DNA from: JBBIIC01 sp037446725
GTDB lineage: Bacteria; Actinomycetota; Coriobacteriia; Anaerosomatales; SLCP01
Reading direction: 5' to 3'
Assembly (NCBI GenBank): GCA_037446725.1
Contig: JBBIIC010000009.1
Span: 8,168 to 72,167, forward strand
DNA: 64,000 nt
This document shows positions 26,813 through 34,596 of the stretch, one piece after another; the stretch's first letter is position 1, and every line of letters begins with the position of its first letter. The notes below the pieces were generated by a model, which was given only the letters and a program-made list of their open reading frames with translations, was not told the origin of the DNA and did no database searches. A program made the position numbers and the translations under genes.

Positions 26813-28882
26813 ATGCACTTGGGCGCACCTGCAACTGACAAGGTCAGAAACGTCGTGCTCGTCGGCCACGGGGGATCGGGGAAGACATCGCTTGCCGAGG
26901 CCATACTGCACATCGCCGGCGTGACGCACCGGCTCGGCAGCGTTGACGACGAGCACTCGAACCTCGATTACGACCCCGAGGAGATTCGCCGCAAGAGCTC
27001 CATCAGCCTCGCGCTGGCCCCCGTGGTGCACGACGGAGTCAAGATCAACATCATCGACACCCCCGGCTACGCCGACTTCCTCGGGGACGCGGTAGCCGGT
27101 ATGGCGGCCGCGGAGATGGCCCTGTTCGTGGTGGACGCTGTCGCCGGTCCGCAGGTGCAGACCGAACGGCTGTGGCGCATCGCCGGTCAGATGGGCATCG
27201 CGCGTGCGGTCATCATCAACCGGATGGACAAGGAGAACGCCAGTTTCGATGGCGTCATGGCGAGCCTTGACGAGAAGTTCGGCCACCGGGTCGGTCCCGT
27301 CCAGATCCCGATGGGCGCCGAGTCGGACTTCCGCGGCGTCATCGACGTGATCCGCATGAAGGCTTACCACCACGAGGGTGACAAGGAAGAGGTGAGCGAC
27401 ATCCCCGAGGACCTTCGGCCTGCGGCCGAGGCGGCCCGGGAGAAGCTCACCGAACTCGTCGCCGAAGCGGACGATGAGCTCATGGAGAAGTACCTCCTCG
27501 AGGGCGAGCGCCTCACCCAAGAGGAGCTCGAGATGCTCCTCGACAAGGCCATCTACCAGGGCATCTTCATCCCCGTGTTCGTGGCGTCCGCTACCGCACT
27601 GCACGGCGTGGAGGACCTGCTCGATGAGATCGTGTCCTTCTTCCCGCAGCCGACCGCCCACGGTCCCATAGCCACCGTCGACGGCGGCGAACGCGAGGTC
27701 AGCATCGAGGGCGCCACCTCGGCATTCGTCTTCAAGACCGTCTCGGACCCCTACATCGGGCGCCTCAACTACGTGAAGGTCGTCTCCGGGACGCTGACGC
27801 CGAACACCGAGCTCGTCAACTCCCGTACCGGCAAGAAGGAGCGCGTCGGTCACGTGTACAAGGTCATCGGCAAGGACGCGACCGACGTCCAGGCGGTTCC
27901 CGCGGGCGACATCGCGGTCCTGCCGAAGCTCTCAGACACGATCACCGGCGACACGCTCTCGGCCGACGGCTCGGTCGCATTCGCGCCGCTGCCGCTGCCC
28001 GAGCCCCTGTACCCCGTCGCGATCCAGGCCAAGACGAAGGCTGACGAGGACAAGCTCGGCACGGCGCTCAACAAGCTGGTGGAAGAGGAGCCGACCCTCC
28101 ACCTCAAGCGTGACGAAGAGACGCACCAGACGGTCCTTTCCGGTCTGGGAGACGTGCAGATCGACGTGGCCCTTGCGCACTTGCGCGACCGGTACCACGT
28201 CGAAGCGGAGACTATCGACATCCGGATCCCCTACCGTGAGACGATCCGCAAGAGCGCGAGCGCCCAGGGCCGCCACAAGAAGCAGACCGGCGGTTCGGGA
28301 CAGTTCGGTGACTGCTGGCTACGCCTCGAGCCGAACCCCGGCAAGGGTTACGAGTTCATCGACGAGATCGTCGGCGGCAAGATACCGAGACAGTTCATTC
28401 CTCACGTAGACAAGGGCATCCAGGACACAATGGCCCACGGAGTCCTTGCGGGCTATCCGGTCGTCGATGTCAAGGCAGCGGTCTACGACGGCTCCTATCA
28501 CTCGGTCGACAGCTCGGAGATCGCGTTCAAGACGGCGGCTCGTATCGCGTTCCGCGCCGCCGCAGAGAAGGCCGACATCGCACTGCTCGAGCCGATCGCC
28601 ACTCTCGAGATCGAGGTGCCCGACGAGTACGCGGGTGCGGTCATGGGCGACGTCAGCTCGATGCGAGGCCGGATTCTCGGCATGGACTCCCCTGAGGCGG
28701 GCGTCCAGACCATCAAGGCGCAGGCGCCCTACGCCGAGGTCGTCCACTACTCGCCGCACCTCCGCTCAATCACGAGCGGCACCGGGACATACACCATCTC
28801 GGTCGACGAGTACGCCGAGGTTCCGTTCGACATGGCGAAGAAGATCGTCGAGCAGGCGAAAGCGGAAAAGGAGTCATCCTAG
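26813..28882 (+). CDS. EF-G-like translational GTPase (EF-G2 type)
   Basis: A 689-residue GTPase with the full EF-G domain plan: G domain, domain II, domains III-V. The P-loop is GHGGSGKTSL instead of the AHIDAGKTT of canonical EF-G; switch II IIDTPGYADF and NRMD are intact. Domain IV includes GGSGQFGDCWLRLEP. These features match the EF-G-like/EF-G2 paralogue group rather than the housekeeping fusA. The ATG at 26813 has AAGGAGG directly upstream; the longer upstream reading was rejected. Some actinobacterial paralogues do not support elongation, so the role here is uncertain. Confidence 0.88.
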   Translation: MHLGAPATDKVRNVVLVGHGGSGKTSLAEAILHIAGVTHRLGSVDDEHSNLDYDPEEIRRKSSISLALAPVVHDGVKINIIDTPGYADFLGDAVAGMAAAEMALFVVDAVAGPQVQTERLWRIAGQMGIARAVIINRMDKENASFDGVMASLDEKFGHRVGPVQIPMGAESDFRGVIDVIRMKAYHHEGDKEEVSDIPEDLRPAAEAAREKLTELVAEADDELMEKYLLEGERLTQEELEMLLDKAIYQGIFIPVFVASATALHGVEDLLDEIVSFFPQPTAHGPIATVDGGEREVSIEGATSAFVFKTVSDPYIGRLNYVKVVSGTLTPNTELVNSRTGKKERVGHVYKVIGKDATDVQAVPAGDIAVLPKLSDTITGDTLSADGSVAFAPLPLPEPLYPVAIQAKTKADEDKLGTALNKLVEEEPTLHLKRDEETHQTVLSGLGDVQIDVALAHLRDRYHVEAETIDIRIPYRETIRKSASAQGRHKKQTGGSGQFGDCWLRLEPNPGKGYEFIDEIVGGKIPRQFIPHVDKGIQDTMAHGVLAGYPVVDVKAAVYDGSYHSVDSSEIAFKTAARIAFRAAAEKADIALLEPIATLEIEVPDEYAGAVMGDVSSMRGRILGMDSPEAGVQTIKAQAPYAEVVHYSPHLRSITSGTGTYTISVDEYAEVPFDMAKKIVEQAKAEKESS

Positions 28883-28892
28883 CTGCGACACG

Positions 28893-28922
28893 CACGCGGC
28901 CCGGCATACGCCGGGCCGCGTG
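28893..28922. terminator. Hairpin between EF-G-like gene and tRNA-Arg
   Basis: Arms 28893-28905 and 28910-28922 form a perfect 13-bp GC-rich stem around the loop ATAC. It sits 11 bases past the EF-G-like stop and 12 bases past the tRNA 3' end on the other strand, so it could end both transcripts. There is no clear T-run on either side. Confidence 0.65.
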
Positions 28923-28933
28923 GTGTGATCCGA

Positions 28934-29009
28934 TGGTGCCCTCGACAGGATTCGAACCTGTGGCCTTCTGCTCCGGAGGCAGACGCTCTATCCACTGAGC
29001 TACGAGGGC
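28934..29009 (-). tRNA. tRNA-Arg (anticodon CCG)
   Basis: A 76-base tRNA with acceptor stem GCCCTCG / CGAGGGC, D arm AGCTCAGTGGATAGAGC, anticodon stem TCTGC / GCAGA with loop CTCCGGA (anticodon CCG, reading CGG), and T arm ACAGGTTCGAATCCTGT. The 3' CCA is encoded. All four arms pair. Confidence 0.97.
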
Positions 29010-29083
29010 GAGCGCACCGCACTCTACCATACCGACAGCGACGTCACTAGGGCCGGAGCGAGCCCGAACAGGAAGGCGGCGGG

Positions 29084-29986
29084 GTGCTCGGACAGGTGCT
29101 TCTCATCGTCAATCCCGCGGCACGCCACGGTGTGACCGCGGAGCTCGTCCCCTTCGTCACCGGGCTCCTCGACGGGCAGATCGACTACGAGCTGGTCCTC
29201 ACCGAGGGACCGGGGCACGCCACTGTGCTCGCCCGGGAAGCATCGGCTGTTGACACGGTCGTTGCCGTCGGCGGTGACGGGACCGTCTTCGAGGTGCTTA
29301 ACGGCCTGATGCAGATCCCTCGCGACGAGCGTCCCGCCCTCGCGCTCCTCCCCACCGGCTCCGGCAACGATTACCGGCGAACGCTCGGCATCTCGACCGA
29401 TCTGGCCACAGCGGCACGTCAGCTCATCGGCGGGGTCCGCACGTCACGGGATGTCGGCGTCGTGAACGACGAGTACTTCGCGAACTCAGTCGCTGTCGGG
29501 CTCGACGCCCGCGTCACAGCCAAGGCCGTCGAACTCAAGGCTCGAACCGGGTGGTCCGGCATGATGCTCTACATGCGCGCCCTGTTCGTCGTCCTCTTCC
29601 GGCAGTTCCACTCTCATCCCGTGTTGCTCGGTATCGACGGGAGCGCTCCGGTCGAGCGCCACCTGCTGCTCATAGCGGCGACCAATGGACCGACGTACGG
29701 CGGGGGGTTCAAGATCACCCCCAACGCGAGACCCGACGACGGCCTGTTGGACATCTGCGTGATCGACAGGGTGACCCTCCTCGGCGCACTGCTGCGACTA
29801 CCGTTCGTGGTCGTCGGTCATCACGGATGGATGAAGCCGGTGAAGCTCGAGCGCCACGCCTCGGTCCTCATCGAGTCGGAAGTGCCGATCGAGGGCCAGA
29901 TCGACGGCGAAGTCACGCTCGCCTCCACCTATGAGATCTCGGTCCTCCCCGACGCGCTCGACGTCATCGTGCCCGGGAGGTGGTAG
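29084..29986 (+). CDS. Diacylglycerol kinase-family lipid kinase (YegS/BmrU type)
   Basis: A 300-residue lipid kinase of the DAGK catalytic family. Motifs: LIVNPAARHG at the start, the nucleotide loop VAVGGDGTVFEVLNG, PTGSGNDYRR, and the C-terminal DGEVTLA-type segment near the end. It would phosphorylate diacylglycerol or a related lipid and so recycle it into phosphatidate. It overlaps or nearly touches plsY, which makes lysophosphatidate, so the pair forms a phospholipid-precursor operon. The start is GTG with AGGAAGG upstream. Confidence 0.87.
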   Translation: MLGQVLLIVNPAARHGVTAELVPFVTGLLDGQIDYELVLTEGPGHATVLAREASAVDTVVAVGGDGTVFEVLNGLMQIPRDERPALALLPTGSGNDYRRTLGISTDLATAARQLIGGVRTSRDVGVVNDEYFANSVAVGLDARVTAKAVELKARTGWSGMMLYMRALFVVLFRQFHSHPVLLGIDGSAPVERHLLLIAATNGPTYGGGFKITPNARPDDGLLDICVIDRVTLLGALLRLPFVVVGHHGWMKPVKLERHASVLIESEVPIEGQIDGEVTLASTYEISVLPDALDVIVPGRW

Positions 29987-29988
29987 GG

Positions 29989-30780
29989 GTGACACTGGTC
30001 TCGCTCGTCGAGCAGAGCATCGCGATGCGGATGTCGCTCCTGACGTTCGTTCAGGAGGTCGGTGTCGGGCAGTTGTACGCTCTCCTGTGGCCTGTCGCTG
30101 TCATGTTCGTCGGAGCCTACCTCATCGGGTCCATCCCATTCGCCTACATCATCGTCAAGGCCGTCGCGGGTGAAGACATAACCGACCACGGAACCGGCAA
30201 CGTGGGCGCCATGAACGTCAGGCGCACGACCGGCTCGTGGGGCTGGTTCGTCGTCGCCATGCTCGCCGACGCACTGAAGGGCTTCGTGCCCACCCTGGCC
30301 GCCGTGACCGTCCCACTGACGCTCATCGACCCCGCGCTGCCCGCAGGCGGTGCCCTCTGGAGCGGACAGGCCGCGCCGTTCGCCGCCGCTGCGCTCTACG
30401 GACCCCAGGCGGTCGTGCTCGGCGCGGTGGTGGGCCACAACTACTCGCTGTGGCTCTCGCTCGCGAAGCGACGCTGGCTCGGCGGGAAGGGCCTCGCCAC
30501 CGGCGGAGGCGCGCTCCTCGCGTACAACTGGCAGTACTTCCTCATCGTCGTCGGTGTGGGGCTCGCGGTCATCGCGCTCACCCGGTACATGATGGCGGGG
30601 CAGGTAAGCGCCGCGCTCTCCCTACCCGCGTACACGCTTCTCACCGGCCAACCCGACACCCTGTTCGTCGTGGTGCTGGGCGGACTCGTCTACCTGAGGC
30701 ATCACCGGCGTTTCGTCGGGCTCATCAAGGGGCGTGAGCCGAAACTCTACGTCGAGGACGGTATGGGTCCGCGAGGCTGA
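29989..30780 (+). CDS. plsY: Glycerol-3-phosphate acyltransferase PlsY
   Basis: PlsY acylates glycerol-3-phosphate using acyl-phosphate, the first step of phospholipid synthesis. Conserved motifs are GSIPFAYII, TGNVGAMNVRRTTG (motif 1 type), ADALKGFVPT, GHNYSLWLSLAKRRWLGGKGLATGGG and YLRHHRRF. The protein has about 263 residues, longer than the common about 200 because of an N-terminal stretch before the first helix. GTG at 29989 has GGAGG eight bases upstream; GTG at 29980 is also possible. It follows the lipid kinase gene directly. Confidence 0.9.
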   Translation: MTLVSLVEQSIAMRMSLLTFVQEVGVGQLYALLWPVAVMFVGAYLIGSIPFAYIIVKAVAGEDITDHGTGNVGAMNVRRTTGSWGWFVVAMLADALKGFVPTLAAVTVPLTLIDPALPAGGALWSGQAAPFAAAALYGPQAVVLGAVVGHNYSLWLSLAKRRWLGGKGLATGGGALLAYNWQYFLIVVGVGLAVIALTRYMMAGQVSAALSLPAYTLLTGQPDTLFVVVLGGLVYLRHHRRFVGLIKGREPKLYVEDGMGPRG

Positions 30781-30811
30781 TGCGTTGCTCCGGCCGTCAG
30801 TGCTGGCAGCA

Positions 30812-30838
30812 CGAAGGCCGGCACACGGCCGGCCTTCG
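30812..30838. terminator. Bidirectional terminator hairpin between plsY and ferredoxin
   Basis: Arms 30812-30822 and 30828-30838 give a perfect 11-bp stem with a 5-base loop. It lies between the convergent plsY (+) and ferredoxin (-) genes, 31 bases past one stop and 21 bases past the other. Confidence 0.7.
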
Positions 30839-30859
30839 CAGAATGCATGTCGCACGACA

Positions 30860-31033
30860 CTACATCGAGATCGCTTCGCTCGGGCACGCGTCGACGCAGA
30901 TGCCGCACTCGGTGCAGTCGTCCGGCCGCGCGAGAACGGCGACGTCCTCGAGGTCGTAGCAGCTCTGCGGGCACTCGTCCACGCAGATGCCGCATGCGGT
31001 GCAGAGGTTCGAGTCGACGACGGGAATTGCCAT
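30860..31033 (-). CDS. 2[4Fe-4S] ferredoxin
   Basis: A 57-residue bacterial ferredoxin with two 4Fe-4S motifs: CTACGICVDECPQSC and CTECGICVDACP. It is an electron carrier that could serve Rnf and other low-potential enzymes. The start MAIPVVDSNLC (ATG 31033) has AAGGAA upstream. A longer reading adds a non-conserved leader. It stands alone between plsY and the BshC-like gene. Confidence 0.94.
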   Translation of the reverse strand: MAIPVVDSNLCTACGICVDECPQSCYDLEDVAVLARPDDCTECGICVDACPSEAISM

Positions 31034-31109
31034 GCCTGGTTCCTTTCTCCGGTGAAGCCTGCGCCCCTCAGGGTGGCGCCATGATAGCACGCACCGGAGC
31101 GGGGCCACA

Positions 31110-32672
31110 CTACAGCACTGTCGCCGCGATCTCGGCGGGACTCCAGAGGCAGAACGGATAGGTACGGTCGGTCAACACCTGTGCTTCGCCCACCTGGCGT
31201 TCGAGAGCGGCCCTTCGTGCGCGAAGCTCGATCGCGAGCGGTTCGACCAGTGCCCCCAGCTGTTCGTTCACTGCGCGGATCCGCAGGCCCAGCGCCTTGC
31301 GGTCCGCGCCGGTGGCGGAGATCGCCTCGACGAGGGCGCGCTTCTCCTCGGCAAGCGCAAGGGCCTCGCGCCGCTCCTCGCTCGACGCGAACTCCAGCTC
31401 GCCGAGCATCTCGTCGGGGTTGTGGGCTACGCGATGCAGCTGGCGATCCATCTCCGCGAGATCCTCCTTCCGGACCGCCACGGCCCCGAGCGGGAGATAC
31501 ATCGTGAGCGACGCGACGGAATGCGGGGGAAGCGTCACCCCCCACCAGCGCTCAGCCAGAGCGTCCGTGATGCGGTCGTAGCGGTCGCCGCCGACCCCGT
31601 GGATGAACAGGTCCGCAACGAACGCACGCACGAAGAGCGTCAGCGTCACCGCGCGGGGCACCAGGAGTGCCCCCGACGCGGCGAGGGCGGCCGCCGCTTC
31701 TGCTGGGGTGGGCGGCAGCTTCGTCACCGTCCCGCCGTTCGAACGGAGCGTGACCTCCTCTCCCGTTTTCTCGACGAACACCGGCCTTCTGCTCTGCGCC
31801 TCAAGCACCCAGAAGGGCACCTCGACCCGGCCGCCCGCTACCTCGAGGTCGGGGAACGGCTGCGCCGCCGAGCGGACCCGGTGGAGCGTCCGGTACTCGG
31901 CGAGCTCGGCGTTGTAGGCGCCCGCGAAGCGCTCGGCGTCCAGCAGGATGTCCACCGCGTATGACCGGAACGAATCGGTCGCCGAAAGCGCGGTGACCGG
32001 CAGCTCGAGGTAGCCGGTGAGGTTCCCTTCGAATCGGCGCCGTGCTCCCGTGACGAGTTCGGCCAGCGAGCGACTGTGAGGCACCGAGGCCCTCATCGCC
32101 TCACAGAACGCCGCGAAGTGCCGCCCGATGGCTGGTGTAGGGAGCGTCTCCAGCACGGCGGCGGTCGCCGAACAGAAGTCCTCGATACGGGCGGCGGAAG
32201 GCACGGGGGTGCACGCGTAGCACGAGTCGCTGCGTCCCTCCGCAAGGTACTGACGCCAGCGCGTGACGCCCGGGACCAGGCATGGCGCGGTCATCCCGAC
32301 CCCGTCGAAACCATCGGTATCCACAACGATGTCGAGACCGGTGCCACCGGTCTCGCGCGCGAGCCTCTCCACGAGGAAGTCCTTGACCCACACGCCCGCG
32401 TGAAACAGATCGGGCTGGTGTCCGGTAACGATGAGCGGACCTGCGCCCGGCGGACGGGCGGCGAGACCCATGCGATCGGTGGAGCGGGCCGCGCACTCCA
32501 GCAGTTCTCGCCGAGCCCGTGCGCGCAGATTGCCCGCTGCCACGCCTGCGATGCGGAAGTCCCACTCCGCGAGGGCCCGCTCGTTCGCACGCGCAAGCTC
32601 CGCCCATTCGTCGAGAGGCGGACGAACGACCAGTTCGCCGTGACCCGATGGCATGGAAGCTCTCGCACGCAT
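31110..32672 (-). CDS. BshC-like protein (putative cysteine-adding enzyme family)
   Basis: A 520-residue protein resembling the BshC family, whose best-known member adds cysteine to glucosaminyl-malate in bacillithiol synthesis. Features are VTGHQPDLFHAGVWVKDFL (BshC-like nucleotide region), FIHGVGGDRYDRITDALAER and a C-terminal coiled coil (about 415-500), ending with RTYPFCLWSP. Similarity is to the wider family, not clearly to the bacillithiol enzyme itself. It follows a PIG-L deacetylase by about 10 bases, and BshB is a PIG-L deacetylase. The start is uncertain: ATG 32672, GTG 32675 or ATG 32654. Confidence 0.6.
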   Translation of the reverse strand: MRARASMPSGHGELVVRPPLDEWAELARANERALAEWDFRIAGVAAGNLRARARRELLECAARSTDRMGLAARPPGAGPLIVTGHQPDLFHAGVWVKDFLVERLARETGGTGLDIVVDTDGFDGVGMTAPCLVPGVTRWRQYLAEGRSDSCYACTPVPSAARIEDFCSATAAVLETLPTPAIGRHFAAFCEAMRASVPHSRSLAELVTGARRRFEGNLTGYLELPVTALSATDSFRSYAVDILLDAERFAGAYNAELAEYRTLHRVRSAAQPFPDLEVAGGRVEVPFWVLEAQSRRPVFVEKTGEEVTLRSNGGTVTKLPPTPAEAAAALAASGALLVPRAVTLTLFVRAFVADLFIHGVGGDRYDRITDALAERWWGVTLPPHSVASLTMYLPLGAVAVRKEDLAEMDRQLHRVAHNPDEMLGELEFASSEERREALALAEEKRALVEAISATGADRKALGLRIRAVNEQLGALVEPLAIELRARRAALERQVGEAQVLTDRTYPFCLWSPAEIAATVL

Positions 32673-32682
32673 CACCGAGGCC

Positions 32683-33366
32683 CTAGACCAACGCGTCTAC
32701 GGAGCGGATACCGACGGGCTCATCGGAGAAGAACGGCTCTGCCGCAGCGGTGCCAATCGTCCCGCCCCACATGCGGGCAACGCCCTCCATCACCTCGACC
32801 AGACCCGCGTTCGCGGGATTCGCCGAGAACTGCGACCGATACGCACGCAAGGCTTCGAGCTTGGTGTCGAGGTCTTCACTCACGTCCACGACGAACGAGG
32901 GCTCCCGAACCAGCCGGAGGTGGACGGCCATGTAGCGGTACGCTCTCGCAGGGTAGTGGGGCTCCCCAGACATCTCGGTCTTGGTGAGTTTCGACCAGAA
33001 CCGTGCTGCCTGGACGACCTGAGAGGCCGCGATGTGATCGGGATGTGCGTCGACCGGATACGGACCGAAGACCACGCGAGGCCTGAGCTCCCTGAGAACC
33101 TCCGCAAGCGCGGTACGCGCTTCAACGGTGTCGAACAACCGGCGGTTCGGCAGGTCGAGGATCCTTCTCTCGTGCACGCCGAGGATCCGCGCCGCCTCGG
33201 CGGCCTCCGACAGTCGCGTCTCGCGGCTACCGGCGGGAGTCGGCTCCCCGTCGGTGAGGTCGACGATGGCGACCGACAGGCCCCGCCGGGTCATGCCGGC
33301 GATCGTGCCGCCCATGCCGATCTCGACATCGTCGGGATGCGCGCCGACGCATACGACATCCGTCAC
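32683..33366 (-). CDS. PIG-L family zinc deacetylase
   Basis: A 227-residue LmbE/PIG-L deacetylase. The zinc motif AHPDDVEIGMGG is at the N-terminus and the second motif, VDAHPDHIAA, near residue 118. Known relatives deacetylate N-acetylglucosaminyl conjugates of bacillithiol (BshB) or mycothiol (MshB). The GTG at 33366 overlaps the stop of the glycosyltransferase gene (GTGA), implying coupling. With the BshC-like neighbour it suggests synthesis of a glucosamine-linked thiol or similar compound, but the substrate is not shown. Confidence 0.85.
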   Translation of the reverse strand: MTDVVCVGAHPDDVEIGMGGTIAGMTRRGLSVAIVDLTDGEPTPAGSRETRLSEAAEAARILGVHERRILDLPNRRLFDTVEARTALAEVLRELRPRVVFGPYPVDAHPDHIAASQVVQAARFWSKLTKTEMSGEPHYPARAYRYMAVHLRLVREPSFVVDVSEDLDTKLEALRAYRSQFSANPANAGLVEVMEGVARMWGGTIGTAAAEPFFSDEPVGIRSVDALV

Positions 33367-34076
33367 GACAATCGAGCCTCCTCCGCTTCCAACGCTCGTT
33401 TCCACACGCGCATGTAGTAGCCGAAGCGGTGCTCGGGGTCGTCGAGCGCCGCGCCGAAGGAGCGGTCGCGATCACAGTAGATCCGTTCGACCGGAAGCTC
33501 CTTGACGAGGAGCCCGAGCCGGTGGGCCTTGGCCCACAACTCGACCGGCATCCCGTAGCCCGCCTCGGTGAGCTCGATCGTATCGAGTGCAGCCATCCGG
33601 TATGCCTTGAACCCGCAGAACGAATCGGTCAACCCCCACCCGGTCACCCGATTGATCTCTGTGGTCACCCGCTGGTTGACCTCCTGTCGGTCCCCCGGGG
33701 CGATCATCCCGACCTCGGCGCTCTGGGGCAGATAGCGGCTCCCCGAGACGATGTCCCAGCCCTCGTCGACCGTGGCGAGGAACCGGGGGATATGAGCCGG
33801 CTCGTGCTGGCCGTCGCAGTCCATCGTCAGCACCCGCTCGCACCCGCGTGCCCGTGCGACCGAGAACCCCTCGGCAAGCGCACGCCCGTAGCCCATGTTG
33901 TAGGGATGCGTGATGACCGACACGTCATGGCGTGCCGCAAGGGCGGCGACCGTGTCGTCCGTCGAGCCGTCATCAACGACGAGAATGTCGCCGTGAAAAT
34001 AGCGGCGCACGGCGTCGAGGACCGAATCGACGGTGGCTTCTTCATTGTAGACAGGCAACAAGACCGCGTCGGCCAT
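33363..34076 (-). CDS. Family 2 glycosyltransferase (dolichol-phosphate-mannose-synthase-like)
   Basis: A 237-residue GT-A enzyme with PVYNEEATVD at the start, VVDDGSTDDT (nucleotide-sugar site) and LTMDCDGQHEP (DxD-type metal site). There is no membrane segment. Relatives transfer mannose or glucose to polyprenyl phosphate or a small acceptor. It is coupled to the PIG-L gene by a GTGA overlap, so it may form the sugar conjugate that PIG-L then deacetylates. Bacillithiol synthesis uses a GT4 enzyme (BshA) for its first step, so this would be a different arrangement. Confidence 0.85.
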   Translation of the reverse strand: MADAVLLPVYNEEATVDSVLDAVRRYFHGDILVVDDGSTDDTVAALAARHDVSVITHPYNMGYGRALAEGFSVARARGCERVLTMDCDGQHEPAHIPRFLATVDEGWDIVSGSRYLPQSAEVGMIAPGDRQEVNQRVTTEINRVTGWGLTDSFCGFKAYRMAALDTIELTEAGYGMPVELWAKAHRLGLLVKELPVERIYCDRDRSFGAALDDPEHRFGYYMRVWKRALEAEEARLS

Positions 34077-34087
34077 CGCGGAAAGTC

Positions 34088-34534
34088 CTATCTCGCCGGA
34101 GTACCCGGTACGGGAGACTCTCGGACCTCGAACGAGGTCACCGTCCGAACCTGGGGGCCGAGCATACCACCCACCGAGCAGTACTTCTCCTCGGAAAGCT
34201 CTATCGAGCGGCGGACCGCCTCCTCGGACACGCCGATGCCCGTGACGATGTAGTGGAGCCGGATCTCTGTGTAGATCTTCGGGTACTCGTCGGTGCGCTG
34301 GTCGCCCTCGACGACGATCTCAATCCCCCGGACGTCCTGGCGCTTCTTCTCGAGGATGGAGATCACGTCCATGGCGGTGCAGCCTGCGATCCCATAGAGC
34401 ACGAGTTCGATGGGGCGCGCGCCGGTCCCCTCGCCCCGGTACTCGGGACGGGCATCCATCACGATGCCGTGACCCGCCTCGTCCCATCCCACGAACTGCC
34501 GGTTGCTCGTCCAACGAACGTGAACCTTGTCCAT
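34088..34534 (-). CDS. OsmC/Ohr family peroxiredoxin-like protein
   Basis: A 148-residue OsmC-family protein. The two redox cysteines are in GIAGCTAMD (about residue 52) and EEKYCSVGG (about residue 118). The family reduces organic hydroperoxides using a lipoyl or thiol partner. It lies 11 bases before the glycosyltransferase gene on the same strand, so it may be expressed with the putative thiol-synthesis genes. Confidence 0.88.
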   Translation of the reverse strand: MDKVHVRWTSNRQFVGWDEAGHGIVMDARPEYRGEGTGARPIELVLYGIAGCTAMDVISILEKKRQDVRGIEIVVEGDQRTDEYPKIYTEIRLHYIVTGIGVSEEAVRRSIELSEEKYCSVGGMLGPQVRTVTSFEVRESPVPGTPAR

Positions 34535-34596
34535 ACACCGCGCCTCTCCGCAGGGGCCACGTACTGCGGTGTATGTACCCCTCGACGAGGTCCGTC

